From Strongyloides papillosus (lineage: Eukaryota; Nematoda; Chromadorea; Rhabditida; Strongyloididae), in contig SRSI01000066.1 of NCBI GenBank assembly GCA_005656395.1, positions 744,001 to 808,000 on the forward strand: a stretch of 64,000 nucleotides of DNA. The letters run 5' to 3'. The notes under the pieces are model-generated. The model searched no databases and was not told where the DNA came from. It saw only the letters and a program-made list of their open reading frames with translations. Below, piece by piece: positions 9,988 to 20,242 of this stretch. The stretch's first letter is position 1. Each line of letters opens with the position of its first letter. The position numbers and the translations under genes are program-made.

Positions 9988-12448
9988 TTACAAACAAGAA
10001 ATTAGAATGTCCTTAATTTGTACACAACTTGCAGATGGGAAATATTGTTTAACAAATTGACAATTTTCTTGTATCCATACTTTTGGATCACTGATCTTGA
10101 ATATTTTTATAAAATTTCTTACCGGTTCACATTGAATTTGAGGTAGTTTAATTGAATCATCTATTTCTTCATGGTCTGGTATACGACGTATTGGTTGTCT
10201 AATTAAAGTTGTATCACTAATTGTTTTTGCTTTATTTAATTGATTTGGAGAAAAGTGTAAACGTTTTCTGTCTGCTTGCTCACGTAAAAGTCTTTCTTTT
10301 TCTGCCAATGCATCTAAAGTTTTTTCTATCGATAATTTTTCATCGAATTCAGCTTTCTCTTCTTTTTCACGTAAAAGTTTAGCTTTTTCTAAACGATTTT
10401 CTAGTGTATCAATTGTTTCCGGTATTTTCTCCTCACTTGGATTTTCATTTATTGAAAAATCTGTTTTTATAGGTTCTTTGTATTTTTTTGAAAATATTGT
10501 TATTGATGGTGTTGTTGTCTGTGAAGTTACAAAATCAACAGTACCCAATGTTTCATCATTTTTTATTTTTTTACTCTTAAGTATTGCTAGTTTTTCGCGA
10601 AGTTTATTAATTAATTTACTCCATTTAACTTGAATAAGTCGTTGGTCATTTTCATCAATTTTGAATGACGTTGAAGTATTTTCAAATTTAGATCTTATTT
10701 CACTTACAATATTATATATTTCTTTTGTTAATTGACTGTCTAAGTTATCGAGTTCATCAACTTTTTCTGTTACAATATCAATTTTTTGTATTACATCAGA
10801 AACATTAAATATTTCAGTTTGCTTAGTAACTGATTCAGCTATTATAGAAGGTGTTGTTGTTAATATTGTACTATCAACTATTTCAGTTGCTTCCTCTTCA
10901 GATTTATCATCAATCTCTTCTATTTTGAATGCAACATCTCCAGATTCAGTTTCTGTTGTTGTTTGTATAGTTGATGTTGCTATATTATTTAAATTTAAAC
11001 TTATATCAGTATTAGTGAATGATAATGTTGTTGTTTCTAATTCAATAGTTTTTGTTGTTGTAATATTATCAATTGATATAGTTGTTGGATTTGTTATATT
11101 ACTTGAAATATGCTCATTTTTCTCAGAATCAGAAAATTCAGCTTCAGGAATATCCTCTTCAAGACTTGTGTCATTCGAATCAGAAATTTTAAGACCCAAT
11201 TCATTTACAACGTTTTCTTTTTCTAATGTTTTCTTAGAATTATTATTATTTTTTATTATTTTTTGCGTTGTTGTTGAAAAATCATTGACTTCCTTCACTG
11301 TTGTTTTATCATTTATTAAAATATTTTTTTGTGTCGAAATCGTCGTTTCTTCGGAAAATGTATCCACAGATTCATTTTCAGCTATATCTTTTATTTTTGT
11401 AAATGTTGTTGTCTCGTCCAAATTTGTCTTATTTTCTGTTTCAAATATAGTTGTTTGTGAAGTCGTTTCAAAATTAAGTGTTTGTGAAGTTGATTCCAAA
11501 TTAAGTTTTTGAGTAGTTGGTTCGAAATTAAGTGTTTCAAGAGTTTCAGTTATTTGTGATTCTTCAGTAGATAAACTAGGTGACAAAATTGTTGTTCCTA
11601 CAATGGATTCAGTTGGCAAATTAATTTCTGTAGTTGTAGATTCAGTATTATCATTAGTTGATACAACTGAAAATGAAGGATGTTCAGTAGTTTCTAATTT
11701 TTCTTCCTTTATTTGATTTTCTTTTGAATTCGTTATTGCTATGAAATTATTTGTAGTTTCAATATCAGCGGGAGTTGTTGTAGTTTCCTCATCAATTGCT
11801 GTTGATAATTGATCAGTTATTACTGGAATAATTGTTGTAGTTAATATATTGACATCATCATTTTTTGGGCTTGAAGTTGTTTCAATATCTTTTTTTAAGG
11901 CGCTTTCTTCTTCGTTGACCTTGATTGAGGTTAATTTTTCATGAAATTGTATATTTCCAACTGTTGTCACTGCTGGTGGCGTCTCTTCAAAATTATTTAA
12001 ATTACCACTACTTGATGATTCATCTAATGATGAAACAGTAGGATTTATAGTTGTAGGTTGAATGTCTTCATTAGTGACAATATTTGTTTCAGCACTTACA
12101 TCAACAGTTTTTAACTTTATTTTTTTACCATTTGTGGATAAAATATTTCCAAGATTAATATTTTCTACATTTTTTGTTTCATCATCTTCCTTCAATAATA
12201 CTGTTGTTATTGGCAAAGATGTTGTTGTTTCAGTAAATATTTTAAGTTGATTTTGTGGATTACATTGGCAAGAACAATCACATTTATTCCCCTTTATATA
12301 TTTGACTATTTGAAATTCTATGAAAAATATTTATTTTATATATAATTTCCTTAAACATACCCTTAACACCATCTTTTCTATAAGTTCTTTGAACAATTTC
12401 ACTTAGTACAACTGTAGTATACAGATAAATCAGAAAAAAATATTTCAT
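9988..12448 (-). CDS. Secreted Thr/Ser/Glu-rich protein with C-terminal Cys domain
   Basis: Exons are 12361-12448 and 9988-12317, giving 805 aa. The first exon encodes a typical signal peptide (MKYFFLIYLYTTVVLS). After a short Cys cluster (CDCSCQC) comes about 550 residues dominated by Thr, Ser, Glu and Ile with repeated ETTT/TTTT runs, which suggests a mucin-like, potentially O-glycosylated stalk. A charged coiled-coil stretch (about 690-745) precedes a compact C-terminal segment with four Cys and CEPVRNF...WIQENC...SCVQI. I recognise no named family. The C-terminal domain looks selected and is probably the conserved module. It is likely extracellular or cuticular; no function is claimed. 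The + strand ORF at 10925-11512 is an antisense shadow of the Thr/Glu-rich repeats. Confidence 0.8.
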
Positions 12449-13371
12449 TTTTGATAAATATTATAGTTCTAAATATAATATGAAGAGAATTATTATAGAC
12501 AAATGAGTAAAAGTTAAAATTAGTTGATAAAAAGACCTTGGCATTTTACAAGGAGAGACTAACTAAGAGATGCTAAATAAAAAGAAAAGAGAATAAAATA
12601 AATGAAAGGAACTATCAACCGGTAAAATGATTATCTTAATTTCTTTTACAAATTTCATAAAAATTAAAGAAAATGATATTTGGTATAAAAGGTCCTAAAT
12701 AATTAGCAAGCTAGCTTGACCTTGAATTTTTTAAAACGACCCGAATTTATAGATATTTTATCAAATTTTTAACTCTATTATTTTAAGAATTATCGAATAA
12801 ATTATATGTTTTGATATTTAACTTTTTTTTAATTGGCGTTTATTTTATTTCTTCTCTATTTTTTTAATATAACTTTTTCCATTTATTTTAATAAAAAAAT
12901 TTTTATCACTTTTATCATTTATTTATGACCTTATGATAATTAGTTACATATCAAAATAATTTTGTACCAAAATTTCTGTGATTAATTTATCATTTTATGT
13001 AGTGAAATACAAATAGGTTAAGGTGATTGAAGACGTTTCATTAAATAATATATATTCAAGTTGTTAAACATGTTTGTTTAAATGTAAAATCAGTCAATTA
13101 AAATTTTTATAGTATGGCTTTCCAAGTATTTTTCAACATTCTTGTAATGCTTTTTCAAATAAAATAACCTGGTATTCTCAGAAAGAAAAATTTTGGAGAT
13201 TAATAAGAAATTATCAATGATTTTTAAATAAAATAATTATTAAACAATACGAAGTTGTTATGTTCTCCATTTTTCTGGATTATTTTTTTATCCTTTGTAA
13301 TTAATTTGTTATGATTTTTTTATTAAATAAAGTATACTGTTTCAGTTCTTTTTCCCTTTCAGATTATATAC
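12449..13371. other. Divergent intergenic region
   Basis: A 0.9-kb A+T-rich spacer between two divergent genes, expected to hold both promoters. The only clear element is a pyrimidine-rich acceptor just before the SDHAF3 start. No ORF or RNA gene is visible. Confidence 0.5.
13350..13362 (+). promoter_or_regulatory. Probable spliced-leader acceptor for SDHAF3
   Basis: A polypyrimidine tract ending in TTTCCCTTTCAG lies 9 bp before the ATG at 13372. There is no upstream coding exon, so this is best read as a trans-splice acceptor, as is common in nematodes. It is inferred from the consensus alone. Confidence 0.55.
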
Positions 13372-13704
13372 ATGAATAATCCTGCCAAGTTTCCTTTAAT
13401 TTTGTACAAAAGGATACTTAGGCTTCATTATGGTCTTCCAAATGAATTAAAAATTATAGGCGATGGATATGTGAAAGAAGAGTTTAGGAGACATAAAGAT
13501 GCTTCACCTGAACATTCCTTACTATTTTTGAAAGAATGGACAGACTATTGTACATCCCTTTCTAAACAATTAACGGGTAAAGGATTAGCTAAAGGAGTTT
13601 TAGGAGAAAATATCGACAAAACAATAATTGAAAAGATGGATGAAGATAAACTTTATCAACTTTATGAGTTAAAATTAGAAACAGAAAAAGTTAATAATAA
13701 TTGA
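13372..13704 (+). CDS. SDHAF3: Succinate dehydrogenase assembly factor 3 (SDHAF3/ACN9)
   Basis: A 110-aa LYR-family protein of the mitochondrial matrix that helps mature the iron-sulfur subunit of complex II. An LYKRILRLH motif at about residues 12-20 is the LYR-type motif, in the same place as human LYKRVLQLH. It is followed by YVKEEFRRHK, nearly identical to the family's YVKDEFRRHK block, and then FLKEW. Length fits the family (about 110-125 aa). The ATG follows a strong splice acceptor. No introns are needed. It is not adjacent to other complex II genes. Confidence 0.93.
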   Translation: MNNPAKFPLILYKRILRLHYGLPNELKIIGDGYVKEEFRRHKDASPEHSLLFLKEWTDYCTSLSKQLTGKGLAKGVLGENIDKTIIEKMDEDKLYQLYELKLETEKVNNN

Positions 13705-13870
13705 TAAATAATTATAAGCGATCAGAAATTGAACAATAGTTGAAACAAATAAATTTATAAAAATATATTTTTTCATAATAAAAACATTTTAAATATTATT
13801 ACCCGTAATTATCACCAGACTAAAAGTTAAATAATAAGGTATTAAATTGTTGACATGGTTAATTACGTAT

Positions 13871-14580
13871 TCAAAATTTATTCTTTGTTAAAACATGAGC
13901 AAGTTCTGGGCGAATTTGATGTACTTTAACAGATGGAATTGTATATAGTTCATCTCTTAACATGAAATATCTGTGTGCTTTAGTTGTCAAAAGTATTTGA
14001 ATTGTTGTAAAAAAAATAATCAACATTAAAATTCCGATTACCTCTATTGAATCTTGTATAAAATATTTGTGAACTGAAAATAATAAATTAAATTAAACTT
14101 GTTTTTAAAACATACCATGTGGTATAAATTCATCTGTGTAAACTGTTACTACAACTATTCCTAAATATAATATCAGCAAAAGAATCTTAAAATAAAACAA
14201 TATCATTATTGTCAAGATATATTTTTTATTTTCTTCCTGAATAGCTGTTATAATTGCACAAAATAACAGAAAAGAAGAAATGGAGAGTACAATAAATCCA
14301 TACATGACAAATTCTTGTTTCGCCAAATAAAATCCTAGGCATTCCCATAATATAATAACTATAGCAATAAGTTTAAGTAACATCTATGAATTTAATTATT
14401 AAATAAAAAAATACATGTGATTTAACATACCAAAATATCTATATATCCATAAAAAATCATTCTTATATCTTGAATTTCTTCTTCAAGTATATCGAACTCA
14501 TTATAGCTTGATGTTGAAGTTTTTGTTGTAGCAAAAGGCTTTTTCTCAATATTTTTCTGAGTATTAAAACAACAAATCAT
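13871..14580 (-). CDS. Four-helix membrane protein, three exons
   Basis: Exons are 14431-14580, 14116-14383 and 13871-14073, with introns of 47 and 42 bp, giving 206 aa. Four hydrophobic segments are visible at about residues 51-68, 76-97, 106-128 and 147-165, so it is probably a tetraspan protein. A short N-terminal tail starts MICCFN, with two Cys that could be acylated, and an acidic linker follows. The C-terminal tail is hydrophilic. I do not recognise the family; the layout resembles small nematode tetraspan or MARVEL-like proteins, but no signature motif supports that. Splice phases agree at both junctions (phase 0, then phase 1). Confidence 0.75.
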
Positions 14581-15487
14581 TTTCTAGAATAAAGTATGTA
14601 TTAATTAAAAGCAACATATAATTAATACTTTTTAAAACTTGTTAAATTTCATTTACAATCTTAAAAAACGAAGATAAAGGTAAAAGTTAACTATTATTTT
14701 ATAGATATAAATTCATATCTACAAAACAAGTTTCTTAAAACTTATCATAGTTTTATAACTAACATTTCATATATATGAATATAAACATTTATTATCAATT
14801 ATATTAATATATGTTCTATTTGTAAAAGTGTTATATACAGGATATGATATAAGATATCATAGAATATTAATAATAATGTACTATATATTATTCAAATTTA
14901 AATCAACTTTGGAAGGTATATTTTTTAAATATTGTTATTAAAAAACAATATCTACAAGATTTATATTGTATTTATAAATTTAATAACAATCTGTTTTCTT
15001 TATAAACTCTTTAGATTTACTAAACAGGCGGTTCCCATATGTGTTTTGAAATATTTTTGAAGTCAGACATTCATTATACATGAAAATGGCAGAAGAATGC
15101 AAAATTATTTCATTGAATGTAAAATAGTGTCAAAATTTTATATAAACTTAACTGGTTTTTAAAGCCAAAAATTAACTTTTCAAAAATTAAATGAGCAATT
15201 CTCAATATTTTAGAGGAAAACAGTTATTTATCAAAAATTTTTATACACCAATAAATTTTTACATATCAAAAGTTACACAAACATCTTTAGTAATATGATT
15301 TATGATCTTGTTACATTTCTTATTTATTATAATAATTTTTAGTTCTAAGGAACAAAACTGCGCAGTAAATAATACGTGAATAACAATTTGCTTTATAAAA
15401 ATCACAAGATGAAATATTATTGTAATTTAGAAAAAAATTATATGCAGACAATTAATTACAATCATCAAATGATTTTTGAAAACCTAC
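14581..15487. other. Intergenic A+T-rich DNA
   Basis: About 0.9 kb between two minus-strand genes. It should contain the 3' end of the ITFG2-like gene and the promoter of the tetraspan gene. No ORF, tRNA or repeat worth naming was found. Confidence 0.5.
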
Positions 15488-16606
15488 TTAAAAATCATTT
15501 GTCAAATATATGGGTGATGTTCGATCAGAATAATAATATTCGGCATATGTGATATTTCCAAGATAATTAAGAAATATTGCTGCAATGCTTTCAGTATTAA
15601 GGGGATAGATATAGATTTTTTTAACATCAGCTCCAACAAATGAACGATAAATAGGTGCAATTGAAGTCTCCAAAGGACATTTCCATGAGTATATTAAAAC
15701 GACACCGTTATCATTAACACAAACAGCGTAACTTTGATCTGTTTTTTGAGATGAACAAGCCGCCATACACGTTACATAATAATTATCAGGTAATAGTAAA
15801 TAATGATATGTTCGAGATGAAAAATTAGAAACCGCTATTTTAGTCCATTGTTTTATTGGACAATATACAAATGCTGGCATCATTGCTAAATATATAGTAT
15901 TTTCATTAGTATTTTTACTTCTTTGTTTTTGTACTTTATGTGCTGCAACTATTCCTTGACTTTGGAAATCAACAACAAGTCTATTGTATTGACCTCTAAC
16001 AGTAAGTTGAGCATAATGGAAAAAATTATGCTTAAAATCACATCCAATACTCCAAGCGTCAATGTTTATTAATAAATCCCACTTTCGTGTTGGTATAAAT
16101 TTGTTGTACCTATTATTGAATCGATAAGATCTAATAACACGATCTGTCATCATCACATATAATTCCTTTCCATTTACTGGAGTGACATCATTTATAAAAG
16201 CAGAAATGATATTCGGTAACATTGTTTGATGAATGCTAATTACAGGTTGAAGTAGTGAAATTGATTCTGGAACTGATGGATCCGATAATTTATCTAGTAA
16301 GGGGAATGTATAACCACACAGTGTACCATTTGCACTAATAGCGATAATTTCTTTTCTAGATTCATTTCTAAGATCTGCAACGCAAATACATGTAATATGT
16401 GTGTCTAAATCCACTGATGTTAAAGTAAAAAGTTCCGCTTTTTGATTATCACCAATTACTTGTATTTTCACTTCACCAGCTTCATCACCAGTAATCAACC
16501 ATTTATACAGTAAATTTTCACTTATTTTTTCTTCTACAAAAACGATTGATGTAACTTTTGTTTTCAATTTAATTTTTTTCATATTTTTCCCCGTAATATC
16601 TTGCAT
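15488..16606 (-). CDS. ITFG2-like KICSTOR component
   Basis: A 372-aa single-exon protein resembling ITFG2 (integrin alpha FG-GAP repeat-containing protein 2), a beta-propeller-like subunit of KICSTOR, which recruits GATOR1 to lysosomes to restrain mTORC1. Matching blocks are an early WLITGDEAGEVKI (ITFG2: LVVGDTSGKVSV), ICVADLRNESRKEIIAISANG at about 73-93, and MMTDRVIRSYRF at about 152-163 (ITFG2: YTDRVVRAFRW). It is shorter than human ITFG2 (447 aa), with the loss mainly toward the C-terminus. The ATG at 16606 leaves only about a dozen N-terminal residues fewer than the human protein. The assignment rests on local motifs recalled from the family, so it is moderately sure. Confidence 0.7.
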   Translation of the reverse strand: MQDITGKNMKKIKLKTKVTSIVFVEEKISENLLYKWLITGDEAGEVKIQVIGDNQKAELFTLTSVDLDTHITCICVADLRNESRKEIIAISANGTLCGYTFPLLDKLSDPSVPESISLLQPVISIHQTMLPNIISAFINDVTPVNGKELYVMMTDRVIRSYRFNNRYNKFIPTRKWDLLINIDAWSIGCDFKHNFFHYAQLTVRGQYNRLVVDFQSQGIVAAHKVQKQRSKNTNENTIYLAMMPAFVYCPIKQWTKIAVSNFSSRTYHYLLLPDNYYVTCMAACSSQKTDQSYAVCVNDNGVVLIYSWKCPLETSIAPIYRSFVGADVKKIYIYPLNTESIAAIFLNYLGNITYAEYYYSDRTSPIYLTNDF

Positions 16607-16787
16607 TGTTTAGTACTTTTAAAATATAAGAAAACACTTTATTTAACAAAAAAATAACAACTAGAAAATAACTATGGAAAAGATTTAAAAGTACTACAGT
16701 TTTGGCAAAACCAAAATAGAAAATAAACGTTAAACGATCTTTTATAGCACAACAAAAGCATTATTAGAGAAGAGATAGCTTATATTT

Positions 16788-17480
16788 TCATTGAGATACG
16801 TTGGCTTTTTTTTTCTTTCTCCTTACTTTCTTAACTTTATCGCCATCTGTTACTGAAGCCTCAATTTTTGGTTTTTTCTTTAAACATGATAAAGGATTTG
16901 GACCTTTAGCTTTTCTTTTCTTCCGAATAACCTTATTATCCTCACCTAAAATTTGTTTTTTCAAATCTTGTAGACGTTTAAATTCATTTGAAATAGTTTC
17001 CTCTTTCTTAAGAGATGCCTCAGAAATATCTTCTAAAAGAATGGTATTATAACTAATAAATAAATTTGCAATTCCAGGGATAGATCGCAACTTTTCTTTT
17101 AATGTATTATCATTTGTAGCAAACATCAACTTCTGCTTCCCTTCTTTAATAGATTTTCTGGCAAGGTATAGGAAACAACATTCAACACTTTTTTCAGGAG
17201 TATGAGGACAATAATAAGTGTCGTAACCTTTTAAAATATGTAATGCACCAAAAACAGGACTTCCTATTTTCTCAAGCTCTTTAATGACACATTTTGTTGT
17301 TACCAGTTCACAACTCGCACCTAAATATTTAGGCATTTGTTCCATAATATTAATTTTATCTTTTAATGCATTTAAAGCAAATGTTCCATCAACTAATATT
17401 TTATATGGTGGTATCACGTTGAAATTATATCGAAAATGAGTAAGAATTCTGTTAGCTCTTTTTAATCTTTTAGTTTTCAT
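16788..17480 (-). CDS. UTP23: rRNA-processing protein UTP23 (PIN-like)
   Basis: A 230-aa nucleolar protein of the small-subunit processome, needed for early 18S rRNA cleavages and release of a snoRNA. The PIN-like domain begins with ILVDGTFALNAL, and TTKCVIKELE and CPH...ECC supply the Cys/His residues of the family zinc site. The basic tail contains AKGPNPLSCLKKK, the hallmark C-terminal motif of UTP23 rather than of its relative FCF1. Its start codon overlaps the stop of the upstream NDUFAF8 gene as ATGA (17477-17480), so the two are probably co-transcribed as a dicistron. No trans-splice acceptor fits between them. Confidence 0.92.
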   Translation of the reverse strand: MKTKRLKRANRILTHFRYNFNVIPPYKILVDGTFALNALKDKINIMEQMPKYLGASCELVTTKCVIKELEKIGSPVFGALHILKGYDTYYCPHTPEKSVECCFLYLARKSIKEGKQKLMFATNDNTLKEKLRSIPGIANLFISYNTILLEDISEASLKKEETISNEFKRLQDLKKQILGEDNKVIRKKRKAKGPNPLSCLKKKPKIEASVTDGDKVKKVRRKKKKANVSQ

Positions 17481-17705
17481 TTTTTAGCAGTTTTAATCTA
17501 TAAAATAATCTACTATTAAATATATTTCAATAATTAAACTCACCTGTTTTTGTATACAGCGGATTAATTGTTCAAATTCTTTCGCACAATCGCCTTTGGA
17601 AATTTTGTCTGATTTTGTGGAAACGCAACTTCCGTAAAGTGATGCTTCACTTGTACAATTGGCTAGATAACTTGCGTACTTTAAAAATTTCTGACGCTCT
17701 GTCAT
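17477..17705 (-). CDS. NDUFAF8: Complex I assembly factor NDUFAF8, two exons
   Basis: Exons are 17544-17705 and 17477-17497, joined across a 46-bp intron in phase 0, giving 60 aa. It has two CX9C motifs (C-TSEASLYGS-C and C-AKEFEQLIR-C), the twin CX9C fold imported into the mitochondrial intermembrane space. The order and spacing match human NDUFAF8, including YGxCV and the SK...C..EFE block. The family partners NDUFAF5 in complex I assembly. Reading through the intron would give an unrelated hydrophobic tail, so splicing is favoured. The stop TGA overlaps the UTP23 ATG. The start chosen is the first ATG in frame; anything longer needs a TTG. Confidence 0.85.
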
Positions 17706-17930
17706 GAAATAAATAAATTCAAATGATTTCAAATTTTAATATTTTATAAAATTATACTTTGTATTTGGAATAACGCTCTGCTGATTTTGTCTTAAAACAA
17801 TGTCTGTAAATCAGGTATATAAGGATTATTTTTCAATACAAATTATGAAAATAATAAGCTGTGATTATGAAAATGATATTTAAAGTTAGCAATGTAAAAT
17901 GTCAGAGCAATTTTGTGTATTTATTCATAC
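17706..17930. promoter_or_regulatory. Divergent promoter region, NDUFAF8 and aquaporin
   Basis: The 225 bp between the two start codons must hold both promoters or trans-splice sites. No defined motif stands out apart from A+T richness. Confidence 0.4.
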
Positions 17931-18950
17931 ATGAAGCCTGTACTCATTCCTCAATATCGTACTCAATTAAAAAATAAATTTTATATTAAAAAAAGGATAT
18001 ATAGAGAATTATTATGTGAATTTTGTTGTACATGGTTTTTAATGGTAATCTATTAGTCTACTAGGAGATAATAATTTTTTTAGTTTACAGGAGTAGGAAT
18101 AAATCTTAATGAAGCCTTAAGAGATGGACCAGGGAAAACTTATTTAGCAGGAAATGTTGGGTGGGTATTAGTAGCGGGAATGGCGATCCATATGGGTTAT
18201 AATATAACTGGATCTCATATGAATCCTGCTTTTAGTTTCAATGCATTTCTATTAAATATGCTAACATTTAAAAGTTTTATTTACTACTCAATTATTCAAA
18301 TTCTTGGAGCTTTTTTTGGTTCTTTTTGTGCATACTACGCATTTATTGATGCCATTAATAATTTCGATAGTGGTTCCCGTCAAATACATGGTGATAAAGC
18401 AACAGCTCATTTATTTGCCACTTTCCCTTCACAACATCTAAGTTTTTATGGAGGAATAGTTGATCAATTTTTGGCATCTTTTATTTTAGCTATATGTGTT
18501 GGTGTAGCAACGGATGTAAACAATCAAATTCCAAGGTGGGCTCAACCATTTATAATAAGTACTGCAATAGGAATTATTGGGGGAAGTTTAGGTATGAATG
18601 CTTCTAATGCTATGAATCCAGCTCGTGATTTAGGACCACGAATGTTATTGTTTGCTGTTGGATACGATTGGGAAGTATTTTCATATAATAATTATTCGTG
18701 GTTCTGGATACCGTTAATCATTCCAATGATTGGAGTACCTGTTGGTACATGGTTTTATAATATTTTTATTTCATTTCAAATAGACGACGAATTATATTTC
18801 CACGATATTCAATCTGAATATCAAAGTAATCATCTGATAAAAATATCAAATTATTTAAACATTTTAGAAAAAAATAATAACGAAAAAACAGAGTTTAATT
18901 TCAGTTTAGAGAAACCAAGGATTATCCATAATAATCAATTTATATGTTAA
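17931..18950 (+). CDS. Aquaglyceroporin, two exons
   Basis: Exons are 17931-18044 and 18084-18950, with a 39-bp intron, giving 326 aa. This is a major intrinsic protein channel for water, glycerol or other small solutes in the plasma membrane. The first NPA box is HMNPAF (NPA at about residues 85-87) and the second is NPARD (about 216-220). The Asp after the second NPAR is typical of glycerol-permeable channels. Six hydrophobic segments plus the two half-helices can be followed. The N-terminal exon supplies the charged tail and the first helix (ELLCEFCCTWFLM). The C-terminal tail of about 55 residues is hydrophilic. Splice phase is 0. Confidence 0.9.
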
Positions 18951-19519
18951 AATTTATAAGTGAATTATTCTAACCATTCCGACAATACATATTTTTTTTG
19001 GAGAATTATCCATAGTGTATCATAAAATTGTCGAAATTATAAATTTCTACTACTTAGGGTCAAAGATTATCGATGGTATGAATGTAATAGTATTATCTAG
19101 AATTGACTTAATTGTCATTATCTATATGCGTCAGAGAAACTTCTAGATAATTGATTGGAAATTCTATTTAAACGAATTTTGCTATTTACAATATCATTTG
19201 TTTTCCAGTTATTTTACATTAATATATATATATATATATATATCTGACGTGGTATTATTTTTTGTGTATCTTTTCAGTATAAAATTATTTTAAAATATAA
19301 ATTTAGTTAATTTGTATTGTCTTAATGTGATTTTTTAAATTTCATTTTTCTATGATATGTATATGTTTTTAAATGACGTATGGTTTATACTCTATCTAAT
19401 AAAGTAATTTCATTTAAAATACATCAATCCTCATGTCGTTTTTTTTTTGTTTTCACCCAATGAGATTAGTAAAATTTTAACAAAATTTTTAGAGTCACTT
19501 CAAACCACCTCATCTTATT
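18951..19519. other. Spacer upstream of the metallothionein gene
   Basis: A 569-bp spacer that should contain the aquaporin 3' UTR and the metallothionein promoter. A (TA)n run lies at about 19222-19242. Candidate GATA-type sites can be picked out by eye, but none is strong enough to call. Confidence 0.45.
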
Positions 19520-19731
19520 ATGGATTGTTGTAAAAAAGGAGAATCATGCTCATCTGGAAAAGGCTCAGGTATGATTTTAATTAATATAACAAAATAAAAA
19601 GTACAATTTAAGACGCCTGCAAAGCCAAATGTGGAAATGATTGTAAGTGTCCAGATTGCAAATGCGGAGCAAGCTGCAAATGTGGTGATAACTGTAAATG
19701 TGGTTCTGATTGCAAGTGTGAAAAGAATTAA
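19520..19731 (+). CDS. Metallothionein, two exons
   Basis: A very short gene on the strand opposite the longer ORF covering it. Exons are 19520-19568 and 19613-19731, with a 44-bp GT-AG intron in phase 1, giving 55 aa. Fifteen residues are Cys, arranged as MDCC near the start and then repeated DCKC/SCKC/NCKC units separated by Gly, Asp or Ser. There are no aromatics, and Lys follows most Cys, as in metallothioneins. The expected role is cytosolic binding of Zn, Cd or Cu and stress protection. The CKCGxxCKCG pattern is more regular than the C. elegans MTL proteins as I recall them. AATAAA lies at 19782-19787. The minus-strand ORF at 19510-19755 is a shadow. Confidence 0.88.
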
Positions 19732-20242
19732 GATTAATGATACCGACATCATCATACTTGTTATTTCGTTGAAATATTTAAAATAAAATTCTTCATCTAA
19801 ATTATAAGATGTCTATTATATTAAAAATTTGTCATGGAAAAATTGTTTTAAGGTCAAATATCACTTTTATTTATTCTGATAAATTTCTTTATCATCAAAG
19901 TGTTTTTATGATAGTAGTGATTTTTAATCAATGAAATTTTTAGTGTTAATGCACTAAATCTTTTAAATTTATATCAAAAATAAGCATTATGCAATCCGCA
20001 TGGTAACGTGATGTAGCTTTATGATTGATTGTAAATAATTTATTAAGTGATGGTGTTGATTTGTGTGTGTAAATTGACTTTAATATATTAAACATGGACA
20101 GATTGATAAAAGTGCTTAAGACGTTAATGATTTTCCTTATCTTTTTTTGATTATAATTTCCAGTATGCTTTAAAAAGTCTAATATCTATTTAGACTGTCA
20201 TAATAATAATTTCAATTTTTTACTATCAATTTTAAAGTTAAG
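19732..20242. other. Intergenic, metallothionein to uridine phosphorylase
   Basis: A 511-bp A+T-rich spacer with the metallothionein poly(A) signal near 19782 and, toward the end, the upstream region of upp-1. No coding sequence or RNA gene is visible. Confidence 0.45.

Noticed and set aside
10925..11512. 195-aa + strand ORF rich in Val and Ser
   Set aside because: It is the antisense of the Thr/Glu/Ile repeats in the secreted protein on the minus strand and has no motif of its own.
17706..17732. Longer NDUFAF8 start (MKSFEFIYF...)
   Set aside because: It needs a TTG start; the first ATG matches the family length.
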